Translations under genes and position numbers: made by a program | The notes under the pieces: model-generated | What the model saw: only the letters and a program-made list of their open reading frames with translations | Databases searched by the model: none | Told to the model about the DNA's origin: nothing | NCBI GenBank assembly: GCA_026400425.1 | Contig: JAPLPC010000397.1 | Coordinates: 631 to 9,894 of the forward strand | Origin: Hyphomicrobiales bacterium | Lineage (GTDB): Bacteria > Pseudomonadota > Alphaproteobacteria > Rhizobiales > Xanthobacteraceae | Length of the DNA stretch: 9,264 nucleotides | Direction of reading: 5' to 3' | Part shown: piece by piece, positions 1 to 5,742 of the stretch | Layout: each line of letters starts with the position of its first letter | Position numbering within the stretch: position 1 is the first letter of the stretch

Positions 1-2
1 CC

Positions 3-524
3 GAGAAGGCGCTCGGGCCTGTCACCGTGCTGATCAACAATGCCGGCATCGCCGTGGAGAAAATGGCGCTGGAGCAGACCGAAGCTGATTGGGACGCCGT
101 GATCGGCGCCAATCTCAAGGGCGCCTATTTCGCGGCCACCGAAGCCGCGCGCCGCATGGTCGCGCACAAGGTGGAAGGCAATATCGTCAACATCGCCTCG
201 GTGCTCGGGTTTGGCCTCACCAAGGCGGTGTCGCCCTATGCGATCTCGAAAGCCGGCATCGTGCAGGCGACCAAAGCGCTGGCGCTGGAACTCGCCGCCC
301 ACCGCATCCGCGTCAATGCATTGGCGCCGGGCTATATCGATACCGACATCAATCACGCCGCCTGGGATACGCCGGTCGGCGAGAAGCTGATCAAGCGCAT
401 CGCACAGCGTCGGGTCGGGCATGAGAGCGACCTCGATGGCGCGATCCTGCTGCTGGCGTCAGGCGCCTCGCGCTACATGACAGGAAGCACCGTGACCGTG
501 GATGGCGGGTTTCTGCTGAGCTGA
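3..524 (+). CDS. Short-chain dehydrogenase/reductase (SDR), 3' part only
   Basis: NAD(P)-dependent oxidoreductase of the classical SDR family, probably cytoplasmic. The open frame runs in from the window edge, so the start and the N-terminal cofactor motif (TGxxxGxG) are outside; 173 residues are visible where the family usually has about 250. Numbering from the first visible codon, I see the NNAG motif at 12-15, the catalytic Asn at 37, Ser at 66 (in VNIAS), and the YxxxK pair Tyr79 and Lys83 (in SPYAISK). The substrate-side loop PGYIDTDI (109-116) and the usual ending (YMTGSTVTVDGG) follow. All four members of the Asn-Ser-Tyr-Lys tetrad are present, so the enzyme looks intact. A GTG inside the fragment at position 27 is not a real start, because the frame and the family alignment continue upstream. 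The substrate cannot be deduced. Confidence 0.93.
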   Translation, partial: EKALGPVTVLINNAGIAVEKMALEQTEADWDAVIGANLKGAYFAATEAARRMVAHKVEGNIVNIASVLGFGLTKAVSPYAISKAGIVQATKALALELAAHRIRVNALAPGYIDTDINHAAWDTPVGEKLIKRIAQRRVGHESDLDGAILLLASGASRYMTGSTVTVDGGFLLS

Positions 525-579
525 TGAGGCGTAGAGGCCCGCAAGCCCGGGGTTCCTCCCGACGTCGTCATAAAAACGC

Positions 580-706
580 AAAAAGATGTCCGCGGGCCCT
601 TCCCAAACCGGGCAGGCATTGGTAGATACCCCTGAGCCGCGGCATTGCCCGGCTGTCTCTCAGGAACCTCCGGTCTGGGATCGCTTGTGCCTCTGGCGCT
701 GGCATC
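580..706 (-). ncRNA. Candidate structured small RNA (unassigned)
   Basis: There is no protein gene between 525 and 731. Most of this gap can fold into one long irregular rod. The core is an 11-bp stem, 601-611 with 670-680, which on the minus strand has a single G-U pair and no mismatch. Inside are a hairpin at 635-654 (AGCCG/CGGCT, bulged C640, GGC/GCC, ATT loop), a flanking CCTG/CAGG pairing (631-634 with 661-664) and a small GGT/ACC hairpin (621-630). Outside, 591-593 can pair with 696-698 and 585-590 with 701-706. On the minus strand the outer stem is followed at once by five U (584-580) and soon by five more (576-572), as at the end of a small RNA; this is why I chose the minus strand. 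The outer stem has one A-C mismatch in that orientation, so the plus strand is not excluded. I do not recognise the family. Confidence 0.35.
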
Positions 707-707
707 C

Positions 708-719
708 GGAACATGTTCC
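708..719. promoter_or_regulatory. 12-bp perfect palindrome upstream of the initiator tRNA
   Basis: GGAACATGTTCC is a perfect 12-bp palindrome ending 12 bases before the first base of the tRNA. That position should overlap the tRNA promoter. It could bind a regulator, or belong to the promoter region of the candidate RNA on the other strand. A weak plus-strand promoter can be drawn (TTGTGC at 685-690, GAACAT at 709-714), but it matches poorly. No known operator is recognised. Confidence 0.3.
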
Positions 720-731
720 CGAAAGGTTTGG

Positions 732-808
<77 letters not shown>

Positions 809-828
809 AACATGCTGATTGCAATGAG

Positions 829-872
829 AACACAGCAAAAAGCCGTCCTTCGGGGCGGCTTTTTGCTGTGTT
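829..872 (+). terminator. Intrinsic terminator, 20-bp stem with UUCG loop
   Basis: The arms 829-848 and 853-872 pair over 20 bp with one G-U, closed by the very stable C(UUCG)G tetraloop (849-852). The core is AAAAAGCCG and CGGCTTTTT, so a U-run follows the GC stem in either direction. It lies 20 bases after the tRNA and ends its transcript. It can also work for nhaA on the other strand, which ends at 960. Confidence 0.88.
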
Positions 873-896
873 GGTCGTGCGCTGGGACGCGCGACC
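873..896 (-). terminator. Second GC-rich hairpin after nhaA
   Basis: GGTCGTGCG (873-881) pairs with CGCGCGACC (888-896) around a 6-base loop, nine pairs with one plus-strand G-U (an A-C mismatch if read from nhaA). It directly adjoins the bidirectional terminator. nhaA transcripts would meet this hairpin first and the A/T-flanked one next. It has no U-run of its own, so it may only be an accessory structure. Confidence 0.4.
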
Positions 897-959
897 TCGT
901 TCAGCCGCGCAGGCCAGACCGGTGGCGGCCGTTGTCGGGTACACCGGGGCGTATCGCGG

Positions 960-2147
960 CTACAGACGGGCGGGTGCCTTGCGGCTGGTCAGCGCCAGCA
1001 CGATCATGCCGAGGGCGCCGGAGATCAGCGATCCCACCAGCACGCCGATCTTGACCTCATCCTGCAGTTCGGCGCTGAGCGGGAACGCCAGAATGCCGAT
1101 GAACAGGCTCATGGTGAAGCCGATGCCGCACAACAGAGCGACGCCGTAGAGCTGGGGCCAGCTCGCGTGATCGGGCATCGTCGCCAGTTTCAGCCTGATG
1201 GCGATCCAGGCGGCCGTCATCACGCCGATCTGTTTGCCAACGAAAAGCCCGATCGTGACGCCCATCGTCACCGGCTCAAGCAATACCGACCACGCCATGC
1301 CGAGAAACGCCACGCCGGCATTGGCAAAGCCGAACACGGGCACGATGAGATAGGCCACCCACGGATGCAGCGCGTGCTCGAGCCGGATCAGCGGCCGATG
1401 ATCGTCCGCTGAATGGTCGGGCTGCGGCAGCGGGATCGTGAGCGCCAGCGCGACGCCCGCCAGCGTGGCGTGGACGCCTGACTTAAGCGTGAAGGCCCAG
1501 AGCAATACGCCGACCAGCAGATAGGGCGTCAGCCGCAGCACGCCGGCCTTGTTCATACCGAACAGGACCGCCAGCGCGCCCGCCGCCGCCGCCAGCCAAA
1601 GCGGGGCAAGATTGTCGGTGTAGAAGACGGCGATGATCGACACCGCGGCCAGGTCGTCCAGGATGGCCAGCGCCGTCAGAAAGATCTTCAACGATATCGG
1701 CACCCGCGATCCCAGCAGCGCCAGCGCACCAAGGGCGAAAGCGATGTCGGTCGCGGTCGGAATGGCCCAGCCACGTGCGGTCGGTCCGGAGATTCCGTTG
1801 AAGGCCAGGTAGATCAGAGCCGGGACGGTCAATCCGCCGAGCGCCGCGAAGCCCGGCAGCATGCGCCGCGGCCAGGTGGCAAGCTGCCCCTCCTGGAACT
1901 CGCGCTTGATCTCGAGCCCGACCAGCAGGAAGAACACTGCCATCAGGGCATCGTTGATCCAATGCAGCACGGTGAGGCCGCCCACATAAGTCTGCAGCAC
2001 GTTGAAATACAGGGTGGATGCTGGCGAATTCGCGGCAATCAGGGCCGCTGCAGCAGCCATCATCAGCACCACGCCGCCACCGGCTTCGCTGGTGAGAAAC
2101 TGTCGGAATGCGGAGATCGGCGTGGGCCGGGGCAGGGACGATGTCAT
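960..2147 (-). CDS. nhaA: Na+/H+ antiporter NhaA
   Basis: Inner-membrane antiporter that expels Na+ (and Li+) in exchange for protons, used in salt and alkali tolerance. The 395-residue length is typical (E. coli 388). The hydrophobic profile fits the 12-helix fold. Key sites are all present: the two adjacent aspartates of ion binding, Asp164-Asp165 (in AILDDLAAV); the unwound-helix motif Thr133-Asp134 (in TATDIAFALG); the buried Lys305 (in GKQIGV); pH-response residues Glu79 and Glu83 (in VGLEIKRE); and His258/His261 before PWVAYLIVP. The ATG at 2147 gives the expected N-terminus (cytosolic tail, then FLTSEAGGG). Its Shine-Dalgarno sequence is weak (AGG, seven bases upstream) and lies in a hairpin, see the leader entry. 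The gene ends facing the tRNA terminator. Confidence 0.97.
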   Translation of the reverse strand: MTSSLPRPTPISAFRQFLTSEAGGGVVLMMAAAAALIAANSPASTLYFNVLQTYVGGLTVLHWINDALMAVFFLLVGLEIKREFQEGQLATWPRRMLPGFAALGGLTVPALIYLAFNGISGPTARGWAIPTATDIAFALGALALLGSRVPISLKIFLTALAILDDLAAVSIIAVFYTDNLAPLWLAAAAGALAVLFGMNKAGVLRLTPYLLVGVLLWAFTLKSGVHATLAGVALALTIPLPQPDHSADDHRPLIRLEHALHPWVAYLIVPVFGFANAGVAFLGMAWSVLLEPVTMGVTIGLFVGKQIGVMTAAWIAIRLKLATMPDHASWPQLYGVALLCGIGFTMSLFIGILAFPLSAELQDEVKIGVLVGSLISGALGMIVLALTSRKAPARL

Positions 2148-2271
2148 ACGGATGCCTGACAGTTCAGGCCATGTCCGGCAAGCAATTCTGGAAGCGCGGA
2201 ACTGTGACTCATGGCTGCACCGAGGCCGTAAGCCAGATTCGTGGCAGCTCGGCCGGCTTACACCGTGCTGA
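2148..2271 (-). promoter_or_regulatory. Structured nhaA leader, candidate riboswitch (possibly nhaA-I / Li+-I type)
   Basis: Read on the minus strand from 2270 down. First part: a 9-bp stem, 2261-2253 with 2236-2228 (GTAAGCC/GGCTTAC perfect, then G-U and G-C). Its loop bases CCGAG (2252-2248) are complementary to CTCGG (2224-2220) just beyond the stem, which makes a classical H-type pseudoknot. Second part: GCCTGA/TCAGGC (2169-2164 with 2159-2154), a 6-bp hairpin whose 3' arm carries the AGG ribosome-binding bases seven nt before the nhaA ATG. An alternative 7-bp pairing, ACAGTTC (2205-2199) with GAACTGT (2165-2159), uses the same bases and would break that hairpin. Pseudoknot plus switchable sequestor is the design of a translational riboswitch. 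RNAs upstream of nhaA that sense Li+ are known (nhaA-I and nhaA-II motifs); assignment to one of them is inference, because I could not compare a consensus. Confidence 0.5.
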
Positions 2272-2466
2272 TCAAACGATCGCCGTCGGTTTCGCTGGAT
2301 GCGCCGTGCGCGGATGATGGTCGTGCAAATAGATCGCCAACGGATTGGCCTCGGCGCCGTCGGCGACGGCGGCCTTGAACAACCATTCCTGCGCCTCGGC
2401 GGGAAGGTCGGCCCAGACTTTCAGCGCGGCGCGCCCGATCAGGGCTGAGATTTGCAGGTCATCCAT
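2272..2466 (-). CDS. Small conserved-looking hypothetical protein
   Basis: A 64-residue protein that I do not recognise. It is mostly helical and cytoplasmic in character (MDDLQISALIGRAALKVWAD, then LPAEAQEWLF), with a His-rich tail (HDHHPRTAH, 49-57). No signal peptide or membrane segment is seen. I chose the ATG at 2466; a GTG at 2526 would add 20 residues but overlaps a hairpin between this gene and its upstream neighbour. Neither start has a good ribosome-binding site. The stop is immediately followed by the structured nhaA leader, so the two genes may share a transcript. That it is a real gene is supported by its coding-like composition and its fit between neighbours, not by a known domain. 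Confidence 0.55.
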   Translation of the reverse strand: MDDLQISALIGRAALKVWADLPAEAQEWLFKAAVADGAEANPLAIYLHDHHPRTAHPAKPTAIV

Positions 2467-2515
2467 AATCTCGGTCGTCCGTTTGTTCAGGTCTATCGTG
2501 GCGACGGCACAGGCC

Positions 2516-2545
2516 AAGCCGCGCACGCGAGATGCGGCGCGGCTT
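2516..2545 (-). terminator. Hairpin after the MXKDX gene
   Basis: AAGCCGCGC (2516-2524) and GCGCGGCTT (2537-2545) form a perfect 9-bp stem with a 12-base loop, beginning 26 bases after the stop of the MXKDX gene. There is no clear U-run after it, so it is only a possible terminator or 3'-end stabiliser. Confidence 0.35.
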
Positions 2546-2571
2546 GATCGAAGTTTCGAAGGGAGTGACGG

Positions 2572-2826
2572 CTACTTCTTCATGCCGTCCTTCTTCATGT
2601 CATCCTTCTTCATCATGCCGCTATCTTTCGCCATGCCGTCCTTCTTCATCCCGTTCTTCATGGAATCCGGACGGTCGACGGCGGCACCTGTGCTGGTGGT
2701 CCCTGGCTGGTTGACGCCGGCTCCGGTGGAGCCCGGCTGCGGTGCGCTCGGATTTGCACCTGACTGGGCAAACGAGGCGGAAGCTGACATCAAGACGATG
2801 GCCGATGCGACAATATACTTGTTCAT
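2572..2826 (-). CDS. Secreted pentapeptide MXKDX repeat protein
   Basis: An 84-residue exported protein. Residues 1-20 are a clean Sec signal peptide (Lys3, hydrophobic core IVASAIVLMSASA, cleavage after SFA). Residues 21-55 are a Gly/Pro/Ser/Thr-rich linker. Residues 56-84 are short repeats of the form M-K-K-D-G (MKNG, MKKDG, MAKDSG, MMKKDD, MKKDG, MKK). This fits the family known as 'pentapeptide MXKDX repeat protein' (TIGR02953), which has no established function. Met-rich, Asp/Lys-rich periplasmic tails may bind metal, but that is only a guess. The ATG at 2826 is chosen because AGGG lies nine bases upstream; the ATG at 2832 is too close to it. The gene is preceded by a 96-bp gap after the acyl-CoA dehydrogenase gene. 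Confidence 0.85.
   Translation of the reverse strand: MNKYIVASAIVLMSASASFAQSGANPSAPQPGSTGAGVNQPGTTSTGAAVDRPDSMKNGMKKDGMAKDSGMMKKDDMKKDGMKK
2576..2662 (-). repeat. Short coding repeats of the MXKDX tail
   Basis: The repeat-coding part of the MXKDX gene holds an 18-bp sequence present twice without change on the plus strand (2581-2598 and 2632-2649), and several near copies of CCTTCTTCAT. The unit length varies (12-18 bases), so the repeats follow the protein repeat and are not a strict tandem array. Confidence 0.75.
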
Positions 2827-2878
2827 TTGCATGATCCCTGTTTGAGGCACGCGGACTCAATCAGTGAGACTGCGCGTT

Positions 2879-2883
2879 GTTCC
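2879..2883 (-). promoter_or_regulatory. Possible ECF sigma (EcfG-like) -35 element
   Basis: In the 96-bp gap upstream of the MXKDX gene the minus strand has GGAAC (2883-2879), the -35 sequence of general stress sigma factor EcfG in alphaproteobacteria. The expected CGTT about 16-17 bases further is present only as GATT, so the match is weak. No better promoter is seen in 2827-2922. Confidence 0.2.
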
Positions 2884-2922
2884 GCTGCACAGAGAGGCGC
2901 GGTCGTCGGGTTGGATCGCAGC

Positions 2923-4086
2923 TCAATGGGTTCCTGCAGCCTTCCAGTCCCGCTTGATCTTCTTGGCCAGCGACCATTTGTGAACTTCGGTCGGGCCGTC
3001 ATAGATGCGGAAGGCGCGCACTTCGCGAAACGCCTGTTCGACAATGGTGTCGCCGGACACGCCCATGCCGCCCATCACCTGCACGCAGCGATCGGCGATG
3101 CGCATCAGGGCTTCGGACACCGCCACCTTGGCCATCGAGCTTTCATTGGTGCCGAGCGAGCCGGAATCCAGCACGCCGGCGCACCAGTCGATCATCAGCT
3201 CGGATTGTTTGATGTCGATCAGATTCTCCGCCAGCATGAAGCCGACGCCTTCGTGATCCACCAGCGGTTTGCCGAAGGCCTGGCGGCGGCAGGCATAGTC
3301 GGTCGCAATTTCGTTGGCGCGGATGCAGAGGCCGAGCCAGCGCATGCAATGCGACAGCCGCGCCGGGCTGAGGCGTATCTGCGCATATTTGAATCCTTCG
3401 CCGGAGGCGCCGAGCATCTGATCGGCGGGGACGCGCAGATTGTCGATCTCCACATCCGCATGGCCGCCGGGCATCGAACTGTCGATGGTGTCGAGCACGC
3501 GCACGGTGCGGATCGCGGGATCCGGCAGATCGACCAGGAACAGGCAGGCGCCGTCCTCGGACTTCGCCATGATGATTCCGACTTTTGCGCCCTCGGCGCC
3601 GGTGATGAACTTCTTGCGGCCGTTGATCACCCAGTGATTGCCGTCGAGCTTGCAGGTGGTCAACATCATCGACGGATCGGAGCCGGCACCGTTCTCGTCG
3701 GCGGGTTCGGTCATGAAGAAAGCCGAGCGCGAGGCGCCGGACACCAGCTGGTCGAGAAATCGCGTCTTCTGCTCGGGCGTACCGACCTTGCCGAGCAGAT
3801 ACATGTTGCCCTCGTCGGGGGCCATGGTGTTGCAGGCGAGCGGGCCGAGCGGCGACAGTCCGGTCTTGATCAGCGCGATCGCGGTTTCGCGCTGGGTGAA
3901 ATGCGATCCGTCGGCGAGGATGTGCGGCGTCAGCACACCCGCTTGACGGGCCTTGTCGCGCAGCTCCTGCACCAGCTCGTCGCTGGGGCCATGGCTGCCG
4001 CAGCGCGGAGCGCGCTCATAGGGCACGTCCTCGTTGCGGATGAAAGTCTCGATCTTGCTGGCGATGGCTTGGGCGCGCTCGGTCAC
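2923..4086 (-). CDS. Acyl-CoA dehydrogenase family protein
   Basis: FAD-dependent oxidation of an acyl-CoA to its 2,3-enoyl form, cytoplasmic, passing electrons to ETF. The 387 residues cover the whole family fold: N-terminal helical domain (about 1-115), middle beta domain with the first signature FFMTEPADENGAGSD (123-137) and WVINGRKKFITGA (152-164), and C-terminal helical domain with RRQAFGKPLVDHEGV (267-281) and QVMGGMGVSGDTIVEQ (336-351). The ending RIYDGPTEVHKW resembles the ACAD10/11 and related branch. Asp363 stands where MCAD-type enzymes have the catalytic Glu (YEG). I place the start at the GTG at 4086, with AAGG four bases upstream, since no other start fits in this frame before the divergent amidase gene. 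The frame stays open much further upstream, but that part is the antisense of the amidase. Substrate unknown. Confidence 0.92.
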   Translation of the reverse strand: MTERAQAIASKIETFIRNEDVPYERAPRCGSHGPSDELVQELRDKARQAGVLTPHILADGSHFTQRETAIALIKTGLSPLGPLACNTMAPDEGNMYLLGKVGTPEQKTRFLDQLVSGASRSAFFMTEPADENGAGSDPSMMLTTCKLDGNHWVINGRKKFITGAEGAKVGIIMAKSEDGACLFLVDLPDPAIRTVRVLDTIDSSMPGGHADVEIDNLRVPADQMLGASGEGFKYAQIRLSPARLSHCMRWLGLCIRANEIATDYACRRQAFGKPLVDHEGVGFMLAENLIDIKQSELMIDWCAGVLDSGSLGTNESSMAKVAVSEALMRIADRCVQVMGGMGVSGDTIVEQAFREVRAFRIYDGPTEVHKWSLAKKIKRDWKAAGTH

Positions 4087-4089
4087 GCG

Positions 4090-4115
4090 GCCTTGACCCG
4101 CCGCAGGATCAAGGC
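4090..4115. promoter_or_regulatory. Inverted repeat in the divergent intergenic region
   Basis: GCCTTGA (4090-4096) and TCAAGGC (4109-4115) are perfect 7-bp inverted arms with a 12-base spacer. They fill much of the 63 bp between the start of the acyl-CoA dehydrogenase (minus) and the start of the amidase (plus). The arms lie at and just upstream of the GTG start, so a dimeric regulator bound here could control both genes. No clear promoter hexamers are visible, and the binding protein is unknown. Confidence 0.4.
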
Positions 4116-4149
4116 AGATGGTGGCGCAAGATCGATGGGGACTGACGAC

Positions 4150-5568
4150 ATGCAGGATCAGCCGGCCAGTGCGAACGATCACCTTGGCTTTCTCGATGCC
4201 GGTGAGCTGGTCGCCGGTTACAAAGCGGGCACGTTCACGCCGCGCGACGTGGTCGCGGTGCATCTCGCGCGTATCGGCGCGCTGAATGACAAGGTCCATG
4301 CCTTCATCGATGTCTATGCGGATGAGGCCCGCGCGGCGGCGGAGCAATCGACCCGGCGTTATGCCGACGGCAAGCCGCTCGGCGCGCTCGATGGCGTGCC
4401 CATCGCAGTCAAGGATCTGATCGAGATCGCGGGCAAGGTCTGCACCGCGGGATCGGCGACGCGCCGCGATATGGTGGCGACGCAGACCGCGAGCATCGTC
4501 AAGAAACTCGAGGCGCGGGGCGCCATCGTGCTCGGCAAGGTGCATACGGTGGAATTTGCGCTCGGCGGCTGGGGCAGCAATCAGCATCTCGGCGCGCCGC
4601 GCAATCCCTGGAATGCGGAGGTGCCGCACACGGCGGGCGGCTCCAGCAGCGGTTCGGCGGCGGCCGTGGCCGCACGGCTTGCGACCATCGCCATCGGCAC
4701 CGATACCGGTGGCTCCGTGCGCGGGCCGGCGGGCTTCAACAATCTGTTCGGCCTGAAGACCACGTCGGGCCGCATCAGCCTGCATGGCATCGTGCCACTG
4801 TCGCCGTCGCTCGACACGGTGGGCCCGCTGGCGCGTTCGGTGCGCGATGCCGCGCTGCTGCTGCAAGCAATGCAGGGGCCCGATGTCCGCGATCCCACCA
4901 CGCTCGACGTCACGCCGGTCGATCCGCTGGCCGAGTTGGAGCAGGGCGTGCGCGGCTTGACGCTGGCGGTGATCGACGCGCGCGAACGCAAGCCGGTCGA
5001 TCCCGATATCCTCGCAGCCTATGATGCCGCCATCGATGTCTATCGCAGCCTGGGCGCCACCATCGTCACCATCGATCTGCCGAAATCGCTGCCGGAATTT
5101 TCGCGCGCGGCCGAGATCATGATGGGCGAGGCATACGCGATCCACGGCGCGGTGGCCGAAGATCCGTCGTCTCCGATGGACGAGGGCGTGCGCAAGCGCG
5201 TGCTCGGCGGCAAGATCGAAGCCAGGGCCTATATCGAGGCGCGCTGGCGAGCACAGGCCGATAGGCAGGCCATGTTGCAGGCGTTCGGCGCGGCCGATGC
5301 GCTGCTGGCGCCGACGTCGCAGGTGCCGCCGATGCCGCTTGCCGATGTGGATGAAGCCACCACCCCGGCGACGCTCACGCGCTTCGTCAATCAGATCGGA
5401 TTCTGCGGTCTCGCGATTCCCATCGGCTTCACGTCGAAGGCACTGCCGACATCGCTGCAGATCGTCTGCCGTCCGTATCAGGAAGCGCTCGCGCTGCGCA
5501 TCGGCCGTGCCCATGAGGCGGCAACCGATTGGCACACGCGCGTGCCGCCGATGGCGAACATCGCGTAG
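4150..5568 (+). CDS. Amidase-signature family hydrolase
   Basis: Hydrolyses an amide (or related C-N) bond; cytoplasmic, no signal peptide. Its 472 residues are normal for the family. The Ser-cisSer-Lys triad is complete: Lys88 (in GVPIAVKDLIE), cis-Ser165 at the head of the GGSSSGSAAA motif, and nucleophile Ser189 (in GTDTGGSVRGPA). Other family marks are GLKTTSGRIS (201-210), LDTVGPLARSV (221-231) and LLAPTSQVPP (385-394). The ATG at 4150 is chosen because GGGGA lies eight bases upstream; the in-frame ATG at 4135 has no good site. The frame is open far upstream, but that is the antisense of the acyl-CoA dehydrogenase. GatA is less likely, since there are no gatB/gatC neighbours. The divergent pairing with the acyl-CoA dehydrogenase suggests joint use in catabolism of an amide-containing compound. 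Confidence 0.93.
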   Translation: MQDQPASANDHLGFLDAGELVAGYKAGTFTPRDVVAVHLARIGALNDKVHAFIDVYADEARAAAEQSTRRYADGKPLGALDGVPIAVKDLIEIAGKVCTAGSATRRDMVATQTASIVKKLEARGAIVLGKVHTVEFALGGWGSNQHLGAPRNPWNAEVPHTAGGSSSGSAAAVAARLATIAIGTDTGGSVRGPAGFNNLFGLKTTSGRISLHGIVPLSPSLDTVGPLARSVRDAALLLQAMQGPDVRDPTTLDVTPVDPLAELEQGVRGLTLAVIDARERKPVDPDILAAYDAAIDVYRSLGATIVTIDLPKSLPEFSRAAEIMMGEAYAIHGAVAEDPSSPMDEGVRKRVLGGKIEARAYIEARWRAQADRQAMLQAFGAADALLAPTSQVPPMPLADVDEATTPATLTRFVNQIGFCGLAIPIGFTSKALPTSLQIVCRPYQEALALRIGRAHEAATDWHTRVPPMANIA

Positions 5569-5606
5569 CTCGCTGATGCGACGCGCATGGCATGTAACGC
5601 GCATAT

Positions 5607-5628
5607 GACGATGCGATGTCGCGTCGTC
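5607..5628 (+). terminator. Hairpin after the amidase gene
   Basis: GACGATGCGA (5607-5616) pairs with TCGCGTCGTC (5619-5628), ten possible pairs with one G-U and a very small loop, 38 bases after the stop. It is not followed by a U-run, so termination is possible but unproven. Confidence 0.35.
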
Positions 5629-5642
5629 GATGGCGCGTAAAA

Positions 5643-5682
5643 TAAACATCTCACATCGATGGCATTGCACGGTGGATGTTTA
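5643..5682. promoter_or_regulatory. Inverted repeat upstream of the chemoreceptor gene
   Basis: TAAACATC (5643-5650) and GATGTTTA (5675-5682) are perfect 8-bp inverted arms 24 bases apart, and the spacer holds the palindrome CATCGATG (5654-5661). The site is in the most AT-rich part of the 174-bp gap before the chemoreceptor gene, 60 bases before its start. It could be an operator or a leader hairpin. A poor promoter (TTGCAC 5665-5670, TGTTAG 5688-5693) overlaps it. Confidence 0.3.
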
Positions 5683-5742
5683 GTTCTTGTTAGAAGCGAC
5701 GAACTATCCGGGACGTGACCTTCCATCGACGCATCGGATCGC

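Noticed and set aside
708..719. The palindrome as a LexA or EcfG site
   Set aside because: The spacing does not fit alphaproteobacterial LexA (GTTC-N7-GTTC), and no CGTT follows GGAAC at 16-17 bases on either strand.
2576..2662. CRISPR-like or minisatellite array
   Set aside because: The repeats are irregular in length, lie in frame within a coding region and have no unique spacers.
2827..5568. A 913-codon open frame on the plus strand
   Set aside because: Only the part from 4150 is a gene (amidase). The first half is the antisense of the acyl-CoA dehydrogenase, open because of high GC content, and has no family motifs.
2923..5670. A 915-codon open frame on the minus strand, looking like a fusion protein
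   Set aside because: The part upstream of 4086 is the antisense of the amidase (Arg/His-rich, no motifs). Only 2923-4086 encodes the acyl-CoA dehydrogenase.
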